Positions 1 to 7,603 of a DNA stretch of 64,000 nucleotides are shown here, piece after piece. Origin of the DNA: Cellulomonas uda (lineage in GTDB: Bacteria > Actinomycetota > Actinomycetes > Actinomycetales > Cellulomonadaceae); the NCBI RefSeq assembly GCF_006538705.1, contig NZ_BJLP01000003.1, positions 1 to 64,000 on the forward strand. Direction: 5' to 3'. The notes under the pieces are model-generated. The model was not told the DNA's origin, ran no database searches, and saw only the letters and a program-made list of their open reading frames with translations. The stretch's first letter is position 1; the number at the start of each line of letters is the position of its first letter. A program made the position numbers and the translations under genes.

Positions 1-18
1 GCGCGGCGGCGGGGACGA

Positions 19-60
19 CGACGGGCGCGTCCCGGGTGGTGACCCGGGACGCGCCCGTCG
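19..60 (-). terminator. Perfect 18-bp hairpin downstream of greA
   Basis: The arms at 19-36 and 43-60 are exact reverse complements, with a 6-nt TGGTGA loop, starting 9 bp after the greA stop codon. There is no U-tract, which is common for terminators in very GC-rich actinobacteria, so it could act in both directions. Confidence 0.75.
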
Positions 61-69
61 CGGTGCTGC

Positions 70-555
70 TCAGCCCTCGAACGGCTTCGCGGCGACGATC
101 GTCACCTCGATCTCGCGCCCGTTCGGCGCGGCGTAGCTCGTCGTGTCGCCCACGGACTTGCCGTGGATCGACGCACCGAGCGGCGAGGTGGGGGAGAAGA
201 CCTGGATGCCCGTCGTGCCGGCCATCTCGCGCGAGCCCAGGAGGAAGACCTCCTCGTCGCCCGCGACCACGGCCGTCACGACCATGCCCGGCTCGACGAC
301 GCCGTCGTCGGGCGGCGTGCCGATCTGCACGGTGCGGAGCTTCGCCTCGAGCTCGCGGATGCGGGCCTCGTTCTTCGCCTGCTCCTCGCGCGCGGCGTGA
401 TAGCCGCCGTTCTCCTTGAGGTCGCCCTCGTCACGCGCCGCGGCGATGCGCTGCGTGATCTCGTCCCGGCGGGGGCCCTTGAGGTCCTCGAGCTCGGCGC
501 TCAGGCGGTCGTAGGCCTCCTGCGTCAGCCAAGTGGCCGCGGTCGTGTCGGTCAC
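70..555 (-). CDS. greA: Transcription elongation factor GreA
   Basis: A 161-residue protein of usual GreA length. The N-terminal two-thirds is a predicted antiparallel coiled coil (residues about 10-78) with the acidic tip ARDEGDLKEN (40-49) that reaches the RNA polymerase active site. The C-terminal FKBP-like domain carries the conserved SPTSPLG segment. GreA stimulates cleavage of backtracked transcripts. The start has a good GGAAGGAG ribosome-binding site. It lies about 230 bp downstream of the DUF4307 gene on the same strand; a TATCCT box (minus strand, 766-771) could serve as its own -10, giving a long leader. Confidence 0.97.
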   Translation of the reverse strand: MTDTTAATWLTQEAYDRLSAELEDLKGPRRDEITQRIAAARDEGDLKENGGYHAAREEQAKNEARIRELEAKLRTVQIGTPPDDGVVEPGMVVTAVVAGDEEVFLLGSREMAGTTGIQVFSPTSPLGASIHGKSVGDTTSYAAPNGREIEVTIVAAKPFEG

Positions 556-765
556 GATCGCTCCTTCCTGCTTCCTGGTGCGTCCCGTCGGCGGCCCTCC
601 GTGACCCCACGGCTCGAGGCCGCAGGCATCACCGGTCGGCGGTGTCTGGGGCGGGGTGTCGCCGTTCCGTCCGGTCGCGTCGACCGTCCGGTCCCGGTTC
701 GTCGTGCCGTGCCGCGCTGGGAGCGGGCCGGACGCGACGAGGCGTGGGCGGCGTGCGAAACGCCC

Positions 766-771
766 AGGATA
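766..771 (-). promoter_or_regulatory. Candidate -10 box (TATCCT) for greA
   Basis: Read on the minus strand the sequence is TATCCT, just past the stop of the DUF4307 gene. It would give greA a leader of about 200 nt. No convincing -35 element is visible. Confidence 0.4.
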
Positions 772-784
772 GCAAGCGGTCGCG

Positions 785-1213
785 TCAGGGGGCGCCCGGC
801 GCGTCCTCGACGGGGTCGCACGTCTGCACGCTCGCGCTCACGGCGAGCTCCGCGGTGGGGATGACGACGGTGACGCGCTGGGTGCGGGCGCCCGGGCCGA
901 TCTGCACGTCCTTGACGCCGACCTCGGCGTACGACTGCGACAGCGCACGCACACGGCACGACGCGGTGCTCTCCGGGTCCTTGGTGACCTCGAACGTCAG
1001 GTCGACCGTGTCCGCGCCGTGCACCGAGAACCCGATGGTCTTCCACTGCACGGGGTCGCGCAGCGCGCTGATGCCGATCCAGCCCACCACGACCGCGCCG
1101 ACGAGGGCGGCGAGCACGACCGTGACGAGCCACGGGACGCGCGAGCGCTCGTCGGGGTCGTCGCCGTAGCGTCCCGCGGGCGGCGTGGGGCTCGCGGCGG
1201 GCGTGCTGGCCAC
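785..1213 (-). CDS. DUF4307 single-pass membrane protein
   Basis: A 142-residue protein: a proline-rich cytoplasmic N-terminus, one membrane helix (about residues 28-50, ending VVVGWIGISAL) and an extracytoplasmic domain with two cysteines (ASCRV and QTCDP) that may pair. The pattern matches the actinobacterial DUF4307 family, of unknown function. The GTG start is chosen because AGGAGG lies just upstream; a longer frame to 1462 has no comparable site. It is divergent from mca and precedes greA, an order I recall from actinobacteria. Confidence 0.85.
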   Translation of the reverse strand: MASTPAASPTPPAGRYGDDPDERSRVPWLVTVVLAALVGAVVVGWIGISALRDPVQWKTIGFSVHGADTVDLTFEVTKDPESTASCRVRALSQSYAEVGVKDVQIGPGARTQRVTVVIPTAELAVSASVQTCDPVEDAPGAP

Positions 1214-1281
1214 GGGGGTTCCTCCTGTGTGGTCGGCGGACCGGTTCCGGGTTCGTGGGTGCCGTGCGCGATCATTGTCCC

Positions 1282-2304
1282 GTGCCCGAGCTGCCCGCCG
1301 AACCACGGCGCCCCCAGAACGTGACCGACACCTCGTCCCCGAGCGCTCCCGCCGGGTCGGCGTTCGTGCGCCGCACCGACGCCGCGGGTGAGCCGCTGCG
1401 CCTGATGGCGGTGCACGCGCACCCGGACGACGAGTCGAGCAAGGGTGCGGCGACCACCGCACGGTACGCCGCCGAGGGCGTCGAGGTGCTCGTCGTGACG
1501 TGCACCGGCGGCGAGCGCGGCGACGTGCTCAACGAGCGCTACGGCGAGGTGCCGGGCGGCATCGAGGGCATGCGTGAGGTGCGCCGGCACGAGATGGCCG
1601 CGGCCGCGGCCGCGCTCGGTGTGCAGCAGCGCTGGCTCGGCTTCGTCGACTCGGGGCTGCCCGAGGGGGACCCGCTGCCGCCGCTGCCCGAGGGGTGCTT
1701 CGCGCTCGTGGGCCTCGAGGACGCGAGCGCGCCGCTGGTCGAGGTGGTGCGCGAGTTCCGGCCGCACGTGATGACGACGTACGACCCGACGGGTGGCTAC
1801 CCCCACCCCGACCACGTGATGTGCCACCGGGTCGCCGCCGAGGCGTTCGCGGCCGCGGGCGACCCCGAGCGCTACCGGGGCCACGGCGAGCCCTGGGCGC
1901 CGCTCAAGCTGTACTACAACCACGGTTTCTCGCTCGCGCGTCTGCGCGCGATGCACGAGGCGATCCTCGAGGCGGGCGGCGAGTCCCCGTTCGGGGACTG
2001 GATCGAGTCCCGCCAGGCGCGGGAGATCCCCGAGCGCGAGGTGACGACGCGCATCGAGTGCGCGGCGTACTTCGACCGGCGGGACGCGGCGCTGCGCGCC
2101 CACGCCACGCAGATCGACCCCGAGGGCTTCTTCTTCGCGGTCCCGCGCGAGGTCGAGCTCGCGCACTGGACGACCGAGGAGTACGAGCTCGCGGAGTCGC
2201 GCGTGCCGGTCACGCTCCCCGAGCACGACCTGTTCGCGGGGATCGCGGTGCAGCCGCTCGGCTCGCTCGCGCCGGCCGACGAGACGACGGGGACGGATCG
2301 ATGA
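1282..2304 (+). CDS. mca: Mycothiol S-conjugate amidase Mca
   Basis: A PIG-L-fold zinc amidase that cleaves mycothiol S-conjugates, releasing a mercapturic acid for export and glucosaminyl-inositol for recycling. The zinc motif HPDDE is at about residues 47-51, in LRLMAVHAHPDDESSKGAAT, which is typical of Mca rather than MshB; the second histidine motif GYPHPDH is at about 172-178. The start is uncertain. GTG 1282 follows a weak -10-like GATCAT by 6 nt (leaderless pattern); GTG 1321 would give a length closer to characterised Mca and the ATG at 1255 is also in frame. It begins a run with overlapping downstream genes. Confidence 0.93.
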   Translation: MPELPAEPRRPQNVTDTSSPSAPAGSAFVRRTDAAGEPLRLMAVHAHPDDESSKGAATTARYAAEGVEVLVVTCTGGERGDVLNERYGEVPGGIEGMREVRRHEMAAAAAALGVQQRWLGFVDSGLPEGDPLPPLPEGCFALVGLEDASAPLVEVVREFRPHVMTTYDPTGGYPHPDHVMCHRVAAEAFAAAGDPERYRGHGEPWAPLKLYYNHGFSLARLRAMHEAILEAGGESPFGDWIESRQAREIPEREVTTRIECAAYFDRRDAALRAHATQIDPEGFFFAVPREVELAHWTTEEYELAESRVPVTLPEHDLFAGIAVQPLGSLAPADETTGTDR

Positions 2305-2582
2305 ACGCGCTGGCGCTGGTCCTGGCCGCCACGCCCGCACCGAGCCCCAGCCCCACCGTCACGGCGGCCACCGGGGGCTCGCCGGGCTTCCTGGGCTTCG
2401 TGTTCACGTTCGGGCTCGCGGCGGTCGCGGTGCTGCTGTTCCTGTCCCTCACCCGCCACCTGCGGGTCGTCGACCGGCGCGCCAAGCAGCTCGAGGCCGA
2501 CGAGGCCGCCGAGGCCGAGGCGCAGGAGCGCGGTGCGGACGGCGCGAGCGAGCCGGACGACGCGACCGACGGCACGCGGTGA
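2301..2582 (+). CDS. Small single-pass membrane protein of unknown function
   Basis: A 93-residue protein whose ATG overlaps the mca stop (ATGA), implying translational coupling. It has a short Pro/Ser/Thr-rich N-terminus, one membrane helix (about residues 29-50, FLGFVFTFGLAAVAVLLFL), and a charged tail rich in Glu/Asp/Ala. Short proteins of this design are common right after mca in actinobacteria (recall). No function can be assigned; co-translation with mca is the only hint. Confidence 0.8.
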   Translation: MNALALVLAATPAPSPSPTVTAATGGSPGFLGFVFTFGLAAVAVLLFLSLTRHLRVVDRRAKQLEADEAAEAEAQERGADGASEPDDATDGTR

Positions 2583-3424
2583 GCGAGCGCCCCGAACCGC
2601 CGCGGCGGCCCGCGGTCCGTGTGACGATCGCCCAGGTCGCGGCGTCGGCGGACGCGGCGGCGAACGTCGTGGTCCTGCGTGACGCGTTCGCGCAGGCGCA
2701 CCACGTCCGGGCCGACGTGCTGGTGCTGCCCGAGTACGCCTCGGCGTTCGACCCGGGCGGCGTGGGCGCCGAGCACGCCCAGCCACTCGACGGCCCGTAC
2801 GTGACCACGCTGCGGGAGCGGGCGGCAGCCACGGGCGTCGCGGCGCTCGCGGGCGTGACGGTCCCGGGCGACGACGAGGACCCGCGCGCGGCGAACGTCG
2901 TCGTCGCGGTGGACGGCACGGGCGCGCTCGTCGGGACGTACCGCAAGGTGCACCTGTACGACGCGTTCGGCAGCCGCGAGTCCGACCGGCTGCGGCCGGG
3001 CCCGGCGGACGCGCCCCCGCTCGTCCTCGACGTCGCGGGCGTGCGGTTCGGCGTGCTGACGTGCTACGACCTGCGGTTCCCGGAGTCGGCCCGGCGGGTG
3101 GTGGACGCGGGTGCGGACGTGCTCGTCGTGCCCGCGGCGTGGGCGGACGGTGCGCTCAAGGCGATGCACTGGCGCACGCTCGCGACGGCGCGTGCGATCG
3201 AGAACACGGCCGCGGTCGTCGCGGTGGGCATGGCGGGCAAGGGCGTCGTCGGGCGCTCGCTCGTCGTGGGGCCGGACGGCGTGGTGGGCCTCGAGCTCGA
3301 CGACGAGCCGTCGATCCGCACGGTCGACCTCGACCCGGTCGAGCTGCGCGGCGTGCGCGAGGCGAACCCGTCGCTCGCCAACCGGCGGTACGCGGTGGTG
3401 CCGGCGGGTCAGCGCAGCGAGTAG
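2579..3424 (+). CDS. Carbon-nitrogen hydrolase (nitrilase superfamily)
   Basis: A 281-residue amidase-like hydrolase with the full Glu-Lys-Cys triad: E52 in LPEYAS, K124 in YRKVHLYD and C163 in LTCYDLRFPE. These motifs resemble the omega-amidase/Nit group, which hydrolyses deaminated glutathione or alpha-keto acid amides, but the substrate cannot be read from sequence. The GTG start overlaps the previous stop by 4 nt, so mca, the small membrane protein and this gene look like one transcript. The 3' end overlaps the convergent hemolysin III gene by 16 nt. Confidence 0.92.
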   Translation: MSERPEPPRRPAVRVTIAQVAASADAAANVVVLRDAFAQAHHVRADVLVLPEYASAFDPGGVGAEHAQPLDGPYVTTLRERAAATGVAALAGVTVPGDDEDPRAANVVVAVDGTGALVGTYRKVHLYDAFGSRESDRLRPGPADAPPLVLDVAGVRFGVLTCYDLRFPESARRVVDAGADVLVVPAAWADGALKAMHWRTLATARAIENTAAVVAVGMAGKGVVGRSLVVGPDGVVGLELDDEPSIRTVDLDPVELRGVREANPSLANRRYAVVPAGQRSE

Positions 3425-4110
3425 CTCGCGATCGACACGGCGATGTAGTGGCACGCGAAGCCGATGACGGTCAGCGCGTGGAAGATCTCGTGGAACCCGA
3501 AGTACCGCGGGCTGGGGTTGGGGCGCTTGGTGCCGTAGACGACCGCCCCCACGGTGTAGGCCAGGCCGCCGGCGGCGATGAGCCACAGGATCGCCGCGCC
3601 GCCCTCGCGGTAGAACTGCGGCAGGAACGCGACCGCGACCCATCCGAGGATCACGTACACCGGCACGTAGACCCATCGGGGTGCGGAGAGCCAGAACACG
3701 CGGGCGAGCAGCCCGACGAGCGCGCCGGCCCAGACGGCGATGAGCAGGTTCCGGGCGGTCGTGGCGGGCAGCAGGAGCACGGCCAGGGGCGTGTAGGTGC
3801 CCGCGATGATGAGGAAGATGTTGGTGTGGTCGAGGCGGCGCAGCACGCCCGCGACGCGCGGCGACCAGGTGCCGCGGTGGTAGACCGCGCTGGTGCCGAA
3901 CAGCATGACGGCCGACAGGCCGAAGACCGCGGTGGACCACCGCGCGGCGGGCGTGGGGGAGAGCGCGACGAGCACGATCGACGCGGCGAGCACGAACGGT
4001 GAGACGCCGGCGTGGATCCAGCCCCGCAGGAGCGGCTTGACGCTCGCGGCGACCTGCTCGACCGCGCGTACGACGCCCGAGGTGCCGCTGGGGGCGGGGG
4101 TGCTGGCCAT
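3409..4110 (-). CDS. Hemolysin III family (YqfA/TrhA-like) seven-helix membrane protein
   Basis: A 233-residue protein with about seven hydrophobic helices. It has the conserved Ser/His/Asp pattern of the HlyIII/PAQR superfamily: GTSAVYHRG, LDHTNIFLIIAGTYTP and HEIFHALTVIGFACHY. PAQR-type proteins are proposed metal-dependent membrane hydrolases; bacterial members are linked to membrane lipid homeostasis. The gene is monocistronic, overlaps the nitrilase gene tail to tail, and has a striking palindrome just upstream, suggesting specific regulation. Confidence 0.93.
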   Translation of the reverse strand: MASTPAPSGTSGVVRAVEQVAASVKPLLRGWIHAGVSPFVLAASIVLVALSPTPAARWSTAVFGLSAVMLFGTSAVYHRGTWSPRVAGVLRRLDHTNIFLIIAGTYTPLAVLLLPATTARNLLIAVWAGALVGLLARVFWLSAPRWVYVPVYVILGWVAVAFLPQFYREGGAAILWLIAAGGLAYTVGAVVYGTKRPNPSPRYFGFHEIFHALTVIGFACHYIAVSIASYSLR

Positions 4111-4134
4111 GGTGCCTCGCGTTCGTCGTCGGGA

Positions 4135-4167
4135 ACCTACGACCCCGTAGGTTACGGCACCGTAGGT
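4135..4167. promoter_or_regulatory. Palindromic operator with a third half-site, upstream of hemolysin III
   Basis: ACCTACG-ACCC-CGTAGGT (4135-4152) is a perfect 7-bp inverted repeat. A third half-site CGTAGGT recurs at 4161-4167, 15 bp from the second, forming an approximate 15-bp direct repeat. It lies 25 bp from the hemolysin III start, between that gene and the divergent uppS. TetR-family binding is plausible but no regulator is encoded nearby. Confidence 0.6.
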
Positions 4168-4306
4168 AGCGGTGTCGACCGCCTGCGCCGCACGGACGAT
4201 CCTGCCTCACGCACATCGGCGGACGAGTACGGTTGACCGCGCCGGCACACCACGCCGCACCCGCCGGGCGCGAGCCCGGCCGGTACCGATCGCGACAGGA
4301 GAGCGC

Positions 4307-5068
4307 GTGCGCCTGCCCCATCCGCTGTACGGGCTGTACGAGCGCCGCCTCGCCGCGTCGCTGCCCTCGGACCGGATGCCGCGGCACGTCGGCGTGATCC
4401 TCGACGGCAACCGCCGCTGGGCGCGGTCCACCGGCAAGTCCACGCACGGCGGGTACCGCGCGGGCGCGGACAAGATCAGCGAGGTGCTCGCCTGGAGCGA
4501 GGACGTCGGCGTCGAGGTCGTCACGCTGTGGATGCTGTCCACCGACAACCTCAACCGCCCCGCCGACGAGCTCGAGGGCCTGCTCGTCGTGATCGACGAC
4601 GCGGTGCGCGAGCTCGCCGCGACCCGCCGCTGGCGCGTGCAAGCGGTCGGCTCGCTCGAGCTGCTGCCCGAGCACACGGCCCAGGCGCTGCGCGACGCGC
4701 AGGAGGCGACGCGCGACGTCGTCGGGCTGCACGTCAACGTGGCCGTGGGCTACGGGGGCCGCCGCGAGATCGCCGACGCGGTGCGCGCCTACCTGCGGGA
4801 CGCGGCCGACAAGGGCCTCGGGCTCGACGAGATGGCGGAGTCGTTCGACGTCGAGCACATCGCCGCGCACCTGTACACCAAAGGGCAGCCGGACCCGGAC
4901 CTCGTCATCCGCACCTCGGGCGAGCAGCGGCTCGGCGGTTTCCTGCTGTGGCAGTCGGCGCACTCGGAGTTCTACTTCTGCGAGGCGTACTGGCCGGACT
5001 TCCGGCGCGTGGACTTCCTGCGCGCGGTGCGCGACTACGCCGTCCGGGAACGGCGGCTCGGGCGCTGA
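4307..5068 (+). CDS. uppS: Isoprenyl transferase (cis-prenyl diphosphate synthase)
   Basis: A 253-residue cis-prenyltransferase that condenses isopentenyl diphosphate into the long-chain polyprenyl diphosphate carrier for cell-wall synthesis. Family motifs: HVGVILDGNRRWAR (27-40, catalytic D33), HGGYRAGADK, and near the end RTSGEQRLGGFLLWQ and FYFCEAYWPDF. GTG 4307 is chosen because AGGAGAG lies 3-9 nt upstream and the protein then starts just before the family core. Actinobacteria often have two paralogues (short E,Z-farnesyl and long-chain); length and motifs do not separate them. Confidence 0.94.
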   Translation: MRLPHPLYGLYERRLAASLPSDRMPRHVGVILDGNRRWARSTGKSTHGGYRAGADKISEVLAWSEDVGVEVVTLWMLSTDNLNRPADELEGLLVVIDDAVRELAATRRWRVQAVGSLELLPEHTAQALRDAQEATRDVVGLHVNVAVGYGGRREIADAVRAYLRDAADKGLGLDEMAESFDVEHIAAHLYTKGQPDPDLVIRTSGEQRLGGFLLWQSAHSEFYFCEAYWPDFRRVDFLRAVRDYAVRERRLGR

Positions 5069-5419
5069 CGCGCGCTCGCGGTTGCCCCGGACGACCCGCC
5101 ACGAGCGGACCTCCCGCGGCGCCGTCACCCCGCCGGGTGGACGCCCGGCGAGGTGCAGGTGAACTTCGTGTTTCGGACGGCGCGTCGAGCCTGCGACCCG
5201 CGCGCGGCCGGGGTTAGCGTCACCACAAGGACGTCGCCCCGGCGTCCCCGGGAGGCCTAGCCCATGGAGCATCCGCTCCGGGAGGAGGGCCGGACCCGGC
5301 CCTTCGCAGGGTCGGACCGCCCTCGTCCCGCCGCCGCGAGCCGGCCCCCGCACCCCCGCGTGCGGGACACCGGAGCGCGACGCCTTCTGCGGCGCACGTA
5401 GCGCCGGAGGGAGCACGCC
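5069..5419 (+). other. Leader region before the PhoH-like gene
   Basis: This 351-bp stretch has no known gene. A TTAGCGT box near 5213 may be a -10, giving a leader of about 200 nt. The leader contains compact hairpins: GGAGC-ATCC-GCTCC after the ATG at 5264, then GGGCCG-GACC-CGGCCC. It also carries a 45-codon open frame with a ribosome-binding site (separate entry). Confidence 0.5.
5264..5401 (+). CDS. Possible 45-residue upstream ORF in the phoH leader
   Basis: The ATG is preceded by GGAGG about 9 nt upstream, and the frame runs to TAG, 18 bp before the phoH GTG. The peptide is Arg/Pro-rich (starts MEHPLREEGR, ends RRLLRRT), without recognisable domain or membrane segment. Codon use is not clearly coding, and the overlapping hairpins suggest the region could act as RNA instead. 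It may be a regulatory leader ORF or chance. Confidence 0.25.
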   Translation: MEHPLREEGRTRPFAGSDRPRPAAASRPPHPRVRDTGARRLLRRT

Positions 5420-6811
5420 GTGGTCAGCAGCGCAGCTCAGCAGGGCCCCACCGGACCCGAGCCGGCCGGGCAGGACGACGCCCGCCGGACCCACGTCCTC
5501 GACACGTCCGTCCTGCTGTCCGACCCCAGGGCGATGTACCGCTTCGCGGAGCACGACGTGGTCCTGCCGGTCGTCGTCATCACCGAGCTCGAGGGCAAGC
5601 GGCACCACGCGGAGCTCGGGTACTTCGCCCGCTCGGCGCTGCGCCTGCTCGACGACCTGCGCGTCCAGCACGGCCGCCTCGACGAGCCGCTGCCCATCGG
5701 CGACCTCGGCGGGACGCTGCGCGTCGAGCTCAACCACACCGACCCGACGGTGCTGCCCGCGGGCTTCCGGCTCGGCGACAACGACACGCGGATCCTCGCG
5801 GTCGCGGCGAACCTCGCCGCCGAGGGTCGAGACGTGACCGTGGTCTCCAAGGACCTGCCCATGCGGGTGAAGGCCTCCGCGGTGGGGCTGCGCGCCGAGG
5901 AGTACCGGCACGAGCTCGCGGTCGAGTCCGGCTGGACGGGGATGGACGCGCTCGACCTCACCGAGCAGCAGATGGCCCAGCTGTGGGAGCACGAGTCGCT
6001 CCCGCTCGCGGACGTCGTCCCCTCCTCGTCGGAGCCGGGGTTCGGCACGGCCGCCCCGGGGGACCTGCCGTGCCACACCGGCCTCGTGCTGCACTCGCCC
6101 CGGGGGTCCGCGCTCGGGCGCGTGACCGCGGACAAGCACGTCGCGCTCGTGCGCGGCGACCGGGACGTGTTCGGCGTGCACGGCCGCTCCGCCGAGCAGC
6201 GCATCGCGATCGACCTGCTGCTCGACGAGGAGATCGGGATCGTCTCGCTCGGCGGTCGCGCCGGGACGGGCAAGTCCGCGCTCGCGCTGTGCGCGGGGCT
6301 CGAGGCCGTCCTCGAGCGCCGGCAGCACCGCAAGGTCATGGTGTTCCGACCGCTGTACGCCGTCGGCGGTCAGGAGCTCGGCTACCTGCCCGGCTCCGAG
6401 GCCGAGAAGATGAACCCCTGGGCGCAGGCGGTGTTCGACACGCTCGGCGCGCTCGTCTCGCGCGAGGTCGTCGAGGAGGTCATGGACCGCGACCTGCTCG
6501 AGGTCCTGCCGCTCACGCACATCCGCGGCCGGTCGCTGCACGACGCGTTCGTGATCGTGGACGAGGCGCAGTCGCTCGAGCGCAACGTGCTGCTCACCGT
6601 CCTGTCGCGCATCGGGCAGAGCTCGCGCGTGGTCCTGACGCACGACGTCGCGCAGCGCGACAACCTGCGCGTGGGCCGGCACGACGGTGTCGCGGCGGTC
6701 ATCGAGGCGCTCAAGGGCCACCCGCTGTTCGCGCACGTGACGCTCACCCGCTCGGAGCGGTCGCCCGTCGCGGCGCTGGTCACGGAGCTGCTCGAGGGCA
6801 TCGAGGTCTGA
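5420..6811 (+). CDS. PIN-PhoH fusion protein (PhoH2-type RNase/helicase)
   Basis: A 463-residue protein with two domains. The N-terminal PIN ribonuclease domain (about 24-160) keeps acidic residues in [17 protein letters not shown] and [10 protein letters not shown]. The C-terminal PhoH ATPase (about 235-463) has Walker [10 protein letters not shown] near 277 and Walker B VIVDEAQ near 378. Mycobacterial PhoH2 has this architecture and acts as a sequence-specific RNA helicase/RNase. The GTG start has GGAGGG upstream. A hairpin and tandem repeat follow the stop codon. Confidence 0.94.
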   Translation: MVSSAAQQGPTGPEPAGQDDARRTHVLDTSVLLSDPRAMYRFAEHDVVLPVVVITELEGKRHHAELGYFARSALRLLDDLRVQHGRLDEPLPIGDLGGTLRVELNHTDPTVLPAGFRLGDNDTRILAVAANLAAEGRDVTVVSKDLPMRVKASAVGLRAEEYRHELAVESGWTGMDALDLTEQQMAQLWEHESLPLADVVPSSSEPGFGTAAPGDLPCHTGLVLHSPRGSALGRVTADKHVALVRGDRDVFGVHGRSAEQRIAIDLLLDEEIGIVSLGGRAGTGKSALALCAGLEAVLERRQHRKVMVFRPLYAVGGQELGYLPGSEAEKMNPWAQAVFDTLGALVSREVVEEVMDRDLLEVLPLTHIRGRSLHDAFVIVDEAQSLERNVLLTVLSRIGQSSRVVLTHDVAQRDNLRVGRHDGVAAVIEALKGHPLFAHVTLTRSERSPVAALVTELLEGIEV

Positions 6812-6816
6812 GCCCG

Positions 6817-6834
6817 GCGCCCGACCCCGGGCGC
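6817..6834 (+). terminator. Short GC hairpin after phoH
   Basis: GCGCCCG-ACCC-CGGGCGC is a perfect 7-bp stem with a 4-nt loop, 5 bp after the TGA. It has no U-tract. It sits between convergent genes and could terminate either direction. Confidence 0.55.
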
Positions 6835-6893
6835 AGACCTGTGCTCAGTCCTGTGCTCAGACCTGTGCTCAGACCTGTGCTCAGTCCTGCGTG
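6834..6893. repeat. 12-bp tandem repeat, about five units, across a gene 3' end
   Basis: Units of CAGACCTGTGCT and CAGTCCTGTGCT recur at 6834, 6846, 6858 and 6870, with a diverged fifth at 6882. The array runs into the 3' end of the minus-strand ABC ATPase gene. Each unit supplies a TGA in that gene's frame, because 12 bp is four codons. Confidence 0.9.
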
Positions 6894-7603
6894 AGCACGC
6901 CGTCCTGCAGGCGCACGACCCGGTCGGCCAGCGACATCATGACCGGGTCGTGCGTCGCGACGAGGGCCGTGGTGCGCTCGTGCTCGACGACCGCGCGCAG
7001 CAGCCCCATGATCGCGACGCCCGTGGCCGAGTCGAGCTGGCCGGTGGGCTCGTCCGCGACGAGCAGGCGCGGCGAGTTCGCGAGCGCACGCGCGATCGCG
7101 ACGCGCTGCTGCTGACCACCCGACAGCTCCCCGGGCCGCTGGTTGGCGTGCCCGCCGAGCCCGACGAGGTCGAGCAGCAGCGCCACGCGCTCGTCGCGGA
7201 CCTTCGGCGGGACCTTGCGCAGCCGCAGGGGGACGCCGACGTTCTCGGCCGCCGACAGCACGGGCACGAGCCCGAACGTCTGGAACACGAACGACACGAC
7301 GTCGCGCCGCAGCGCGACGAGCCCGCGCTCACCGAGCCGGGACACCTCTCGGCCGTCGACGACGACACGGCCCTCGTCGGGGCGGTCGAGCCCGCCGACG
7401 ACGTTCAGCAGCGTCGTCTTGCCCGAGCCGGAGCGTCCGACGAGCACCACGAGCTCACCGGGGGAGATCGACAGCGAGACGTCCCGCAGCGCGTGCACCG
7501 CGGCGTCCCCGCTGCCGTACGTGCGCGAGACGTGGTCGACCAGCACCATCGGCTCGGACGTGCTCGCGGCGTGCTTGCCCTGCTGCGCGGTCTCGACGCT
7601 CAT
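6881..7603 (-). CDS. ABC transporter ATPase, LolD/MacB type
   Basis: A 240-residue nucleotide-binding subunit with Walker A GRSGSGKT (56-63), signature LSGGQQQR, Walker B LLVADEPTGQLDS and switch histidine VATHD. The ADEPTGxLDS form is typical of the MacB/LolD/FtsE group that pairs with FtsX-fold permeases. The ATG overlaps the upstream ATPase stop by 4 nt and has a GGAGG site. It is the last gene of a four-gene operon; its stop codon lies in a 12-bp tandem repeat. Confidence 0.93.
   Translation of the reverse strand: MSVETAQQGKHAASTSEPMVLVDHVSRTYGSGDAAVHALRDVSLSISPGELVVLVGRSGSGKTTLLNVVGGLDRPDEGRVVVDGREVSRLGERGLVALRRDVVSFVFQTFGLVPVLSAAENVGVPLRLRKVPPKVRDERVALLLDLVGLGGHANQRPGELSGGQQQRVAIARALANSPRLLVADEPTGQLDSATGVAIMGLLRAVVEHERTTALVATHDPVMMSLADRVVRLQDGVLTQD

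Noticed and set aside
5205-5419. ydaO-type c-di-AMP riboswitch or other known class
   Set aside because: The hairpins do not match a known riboswitch consensus I can recognise.
2210-6736. Minus-strand open frame of about 1500 codons
   Set aside because: It is antisense to mca, nitrilase, uppS and phoH, all with clear families, and its composition (Arg/Asp/Val/His) is the usual shadow of GC-rich codons.
6834-6893. Possible CRISPR-like array
   Set aside because: Units are only 12 bp, contiguous and without spacers.
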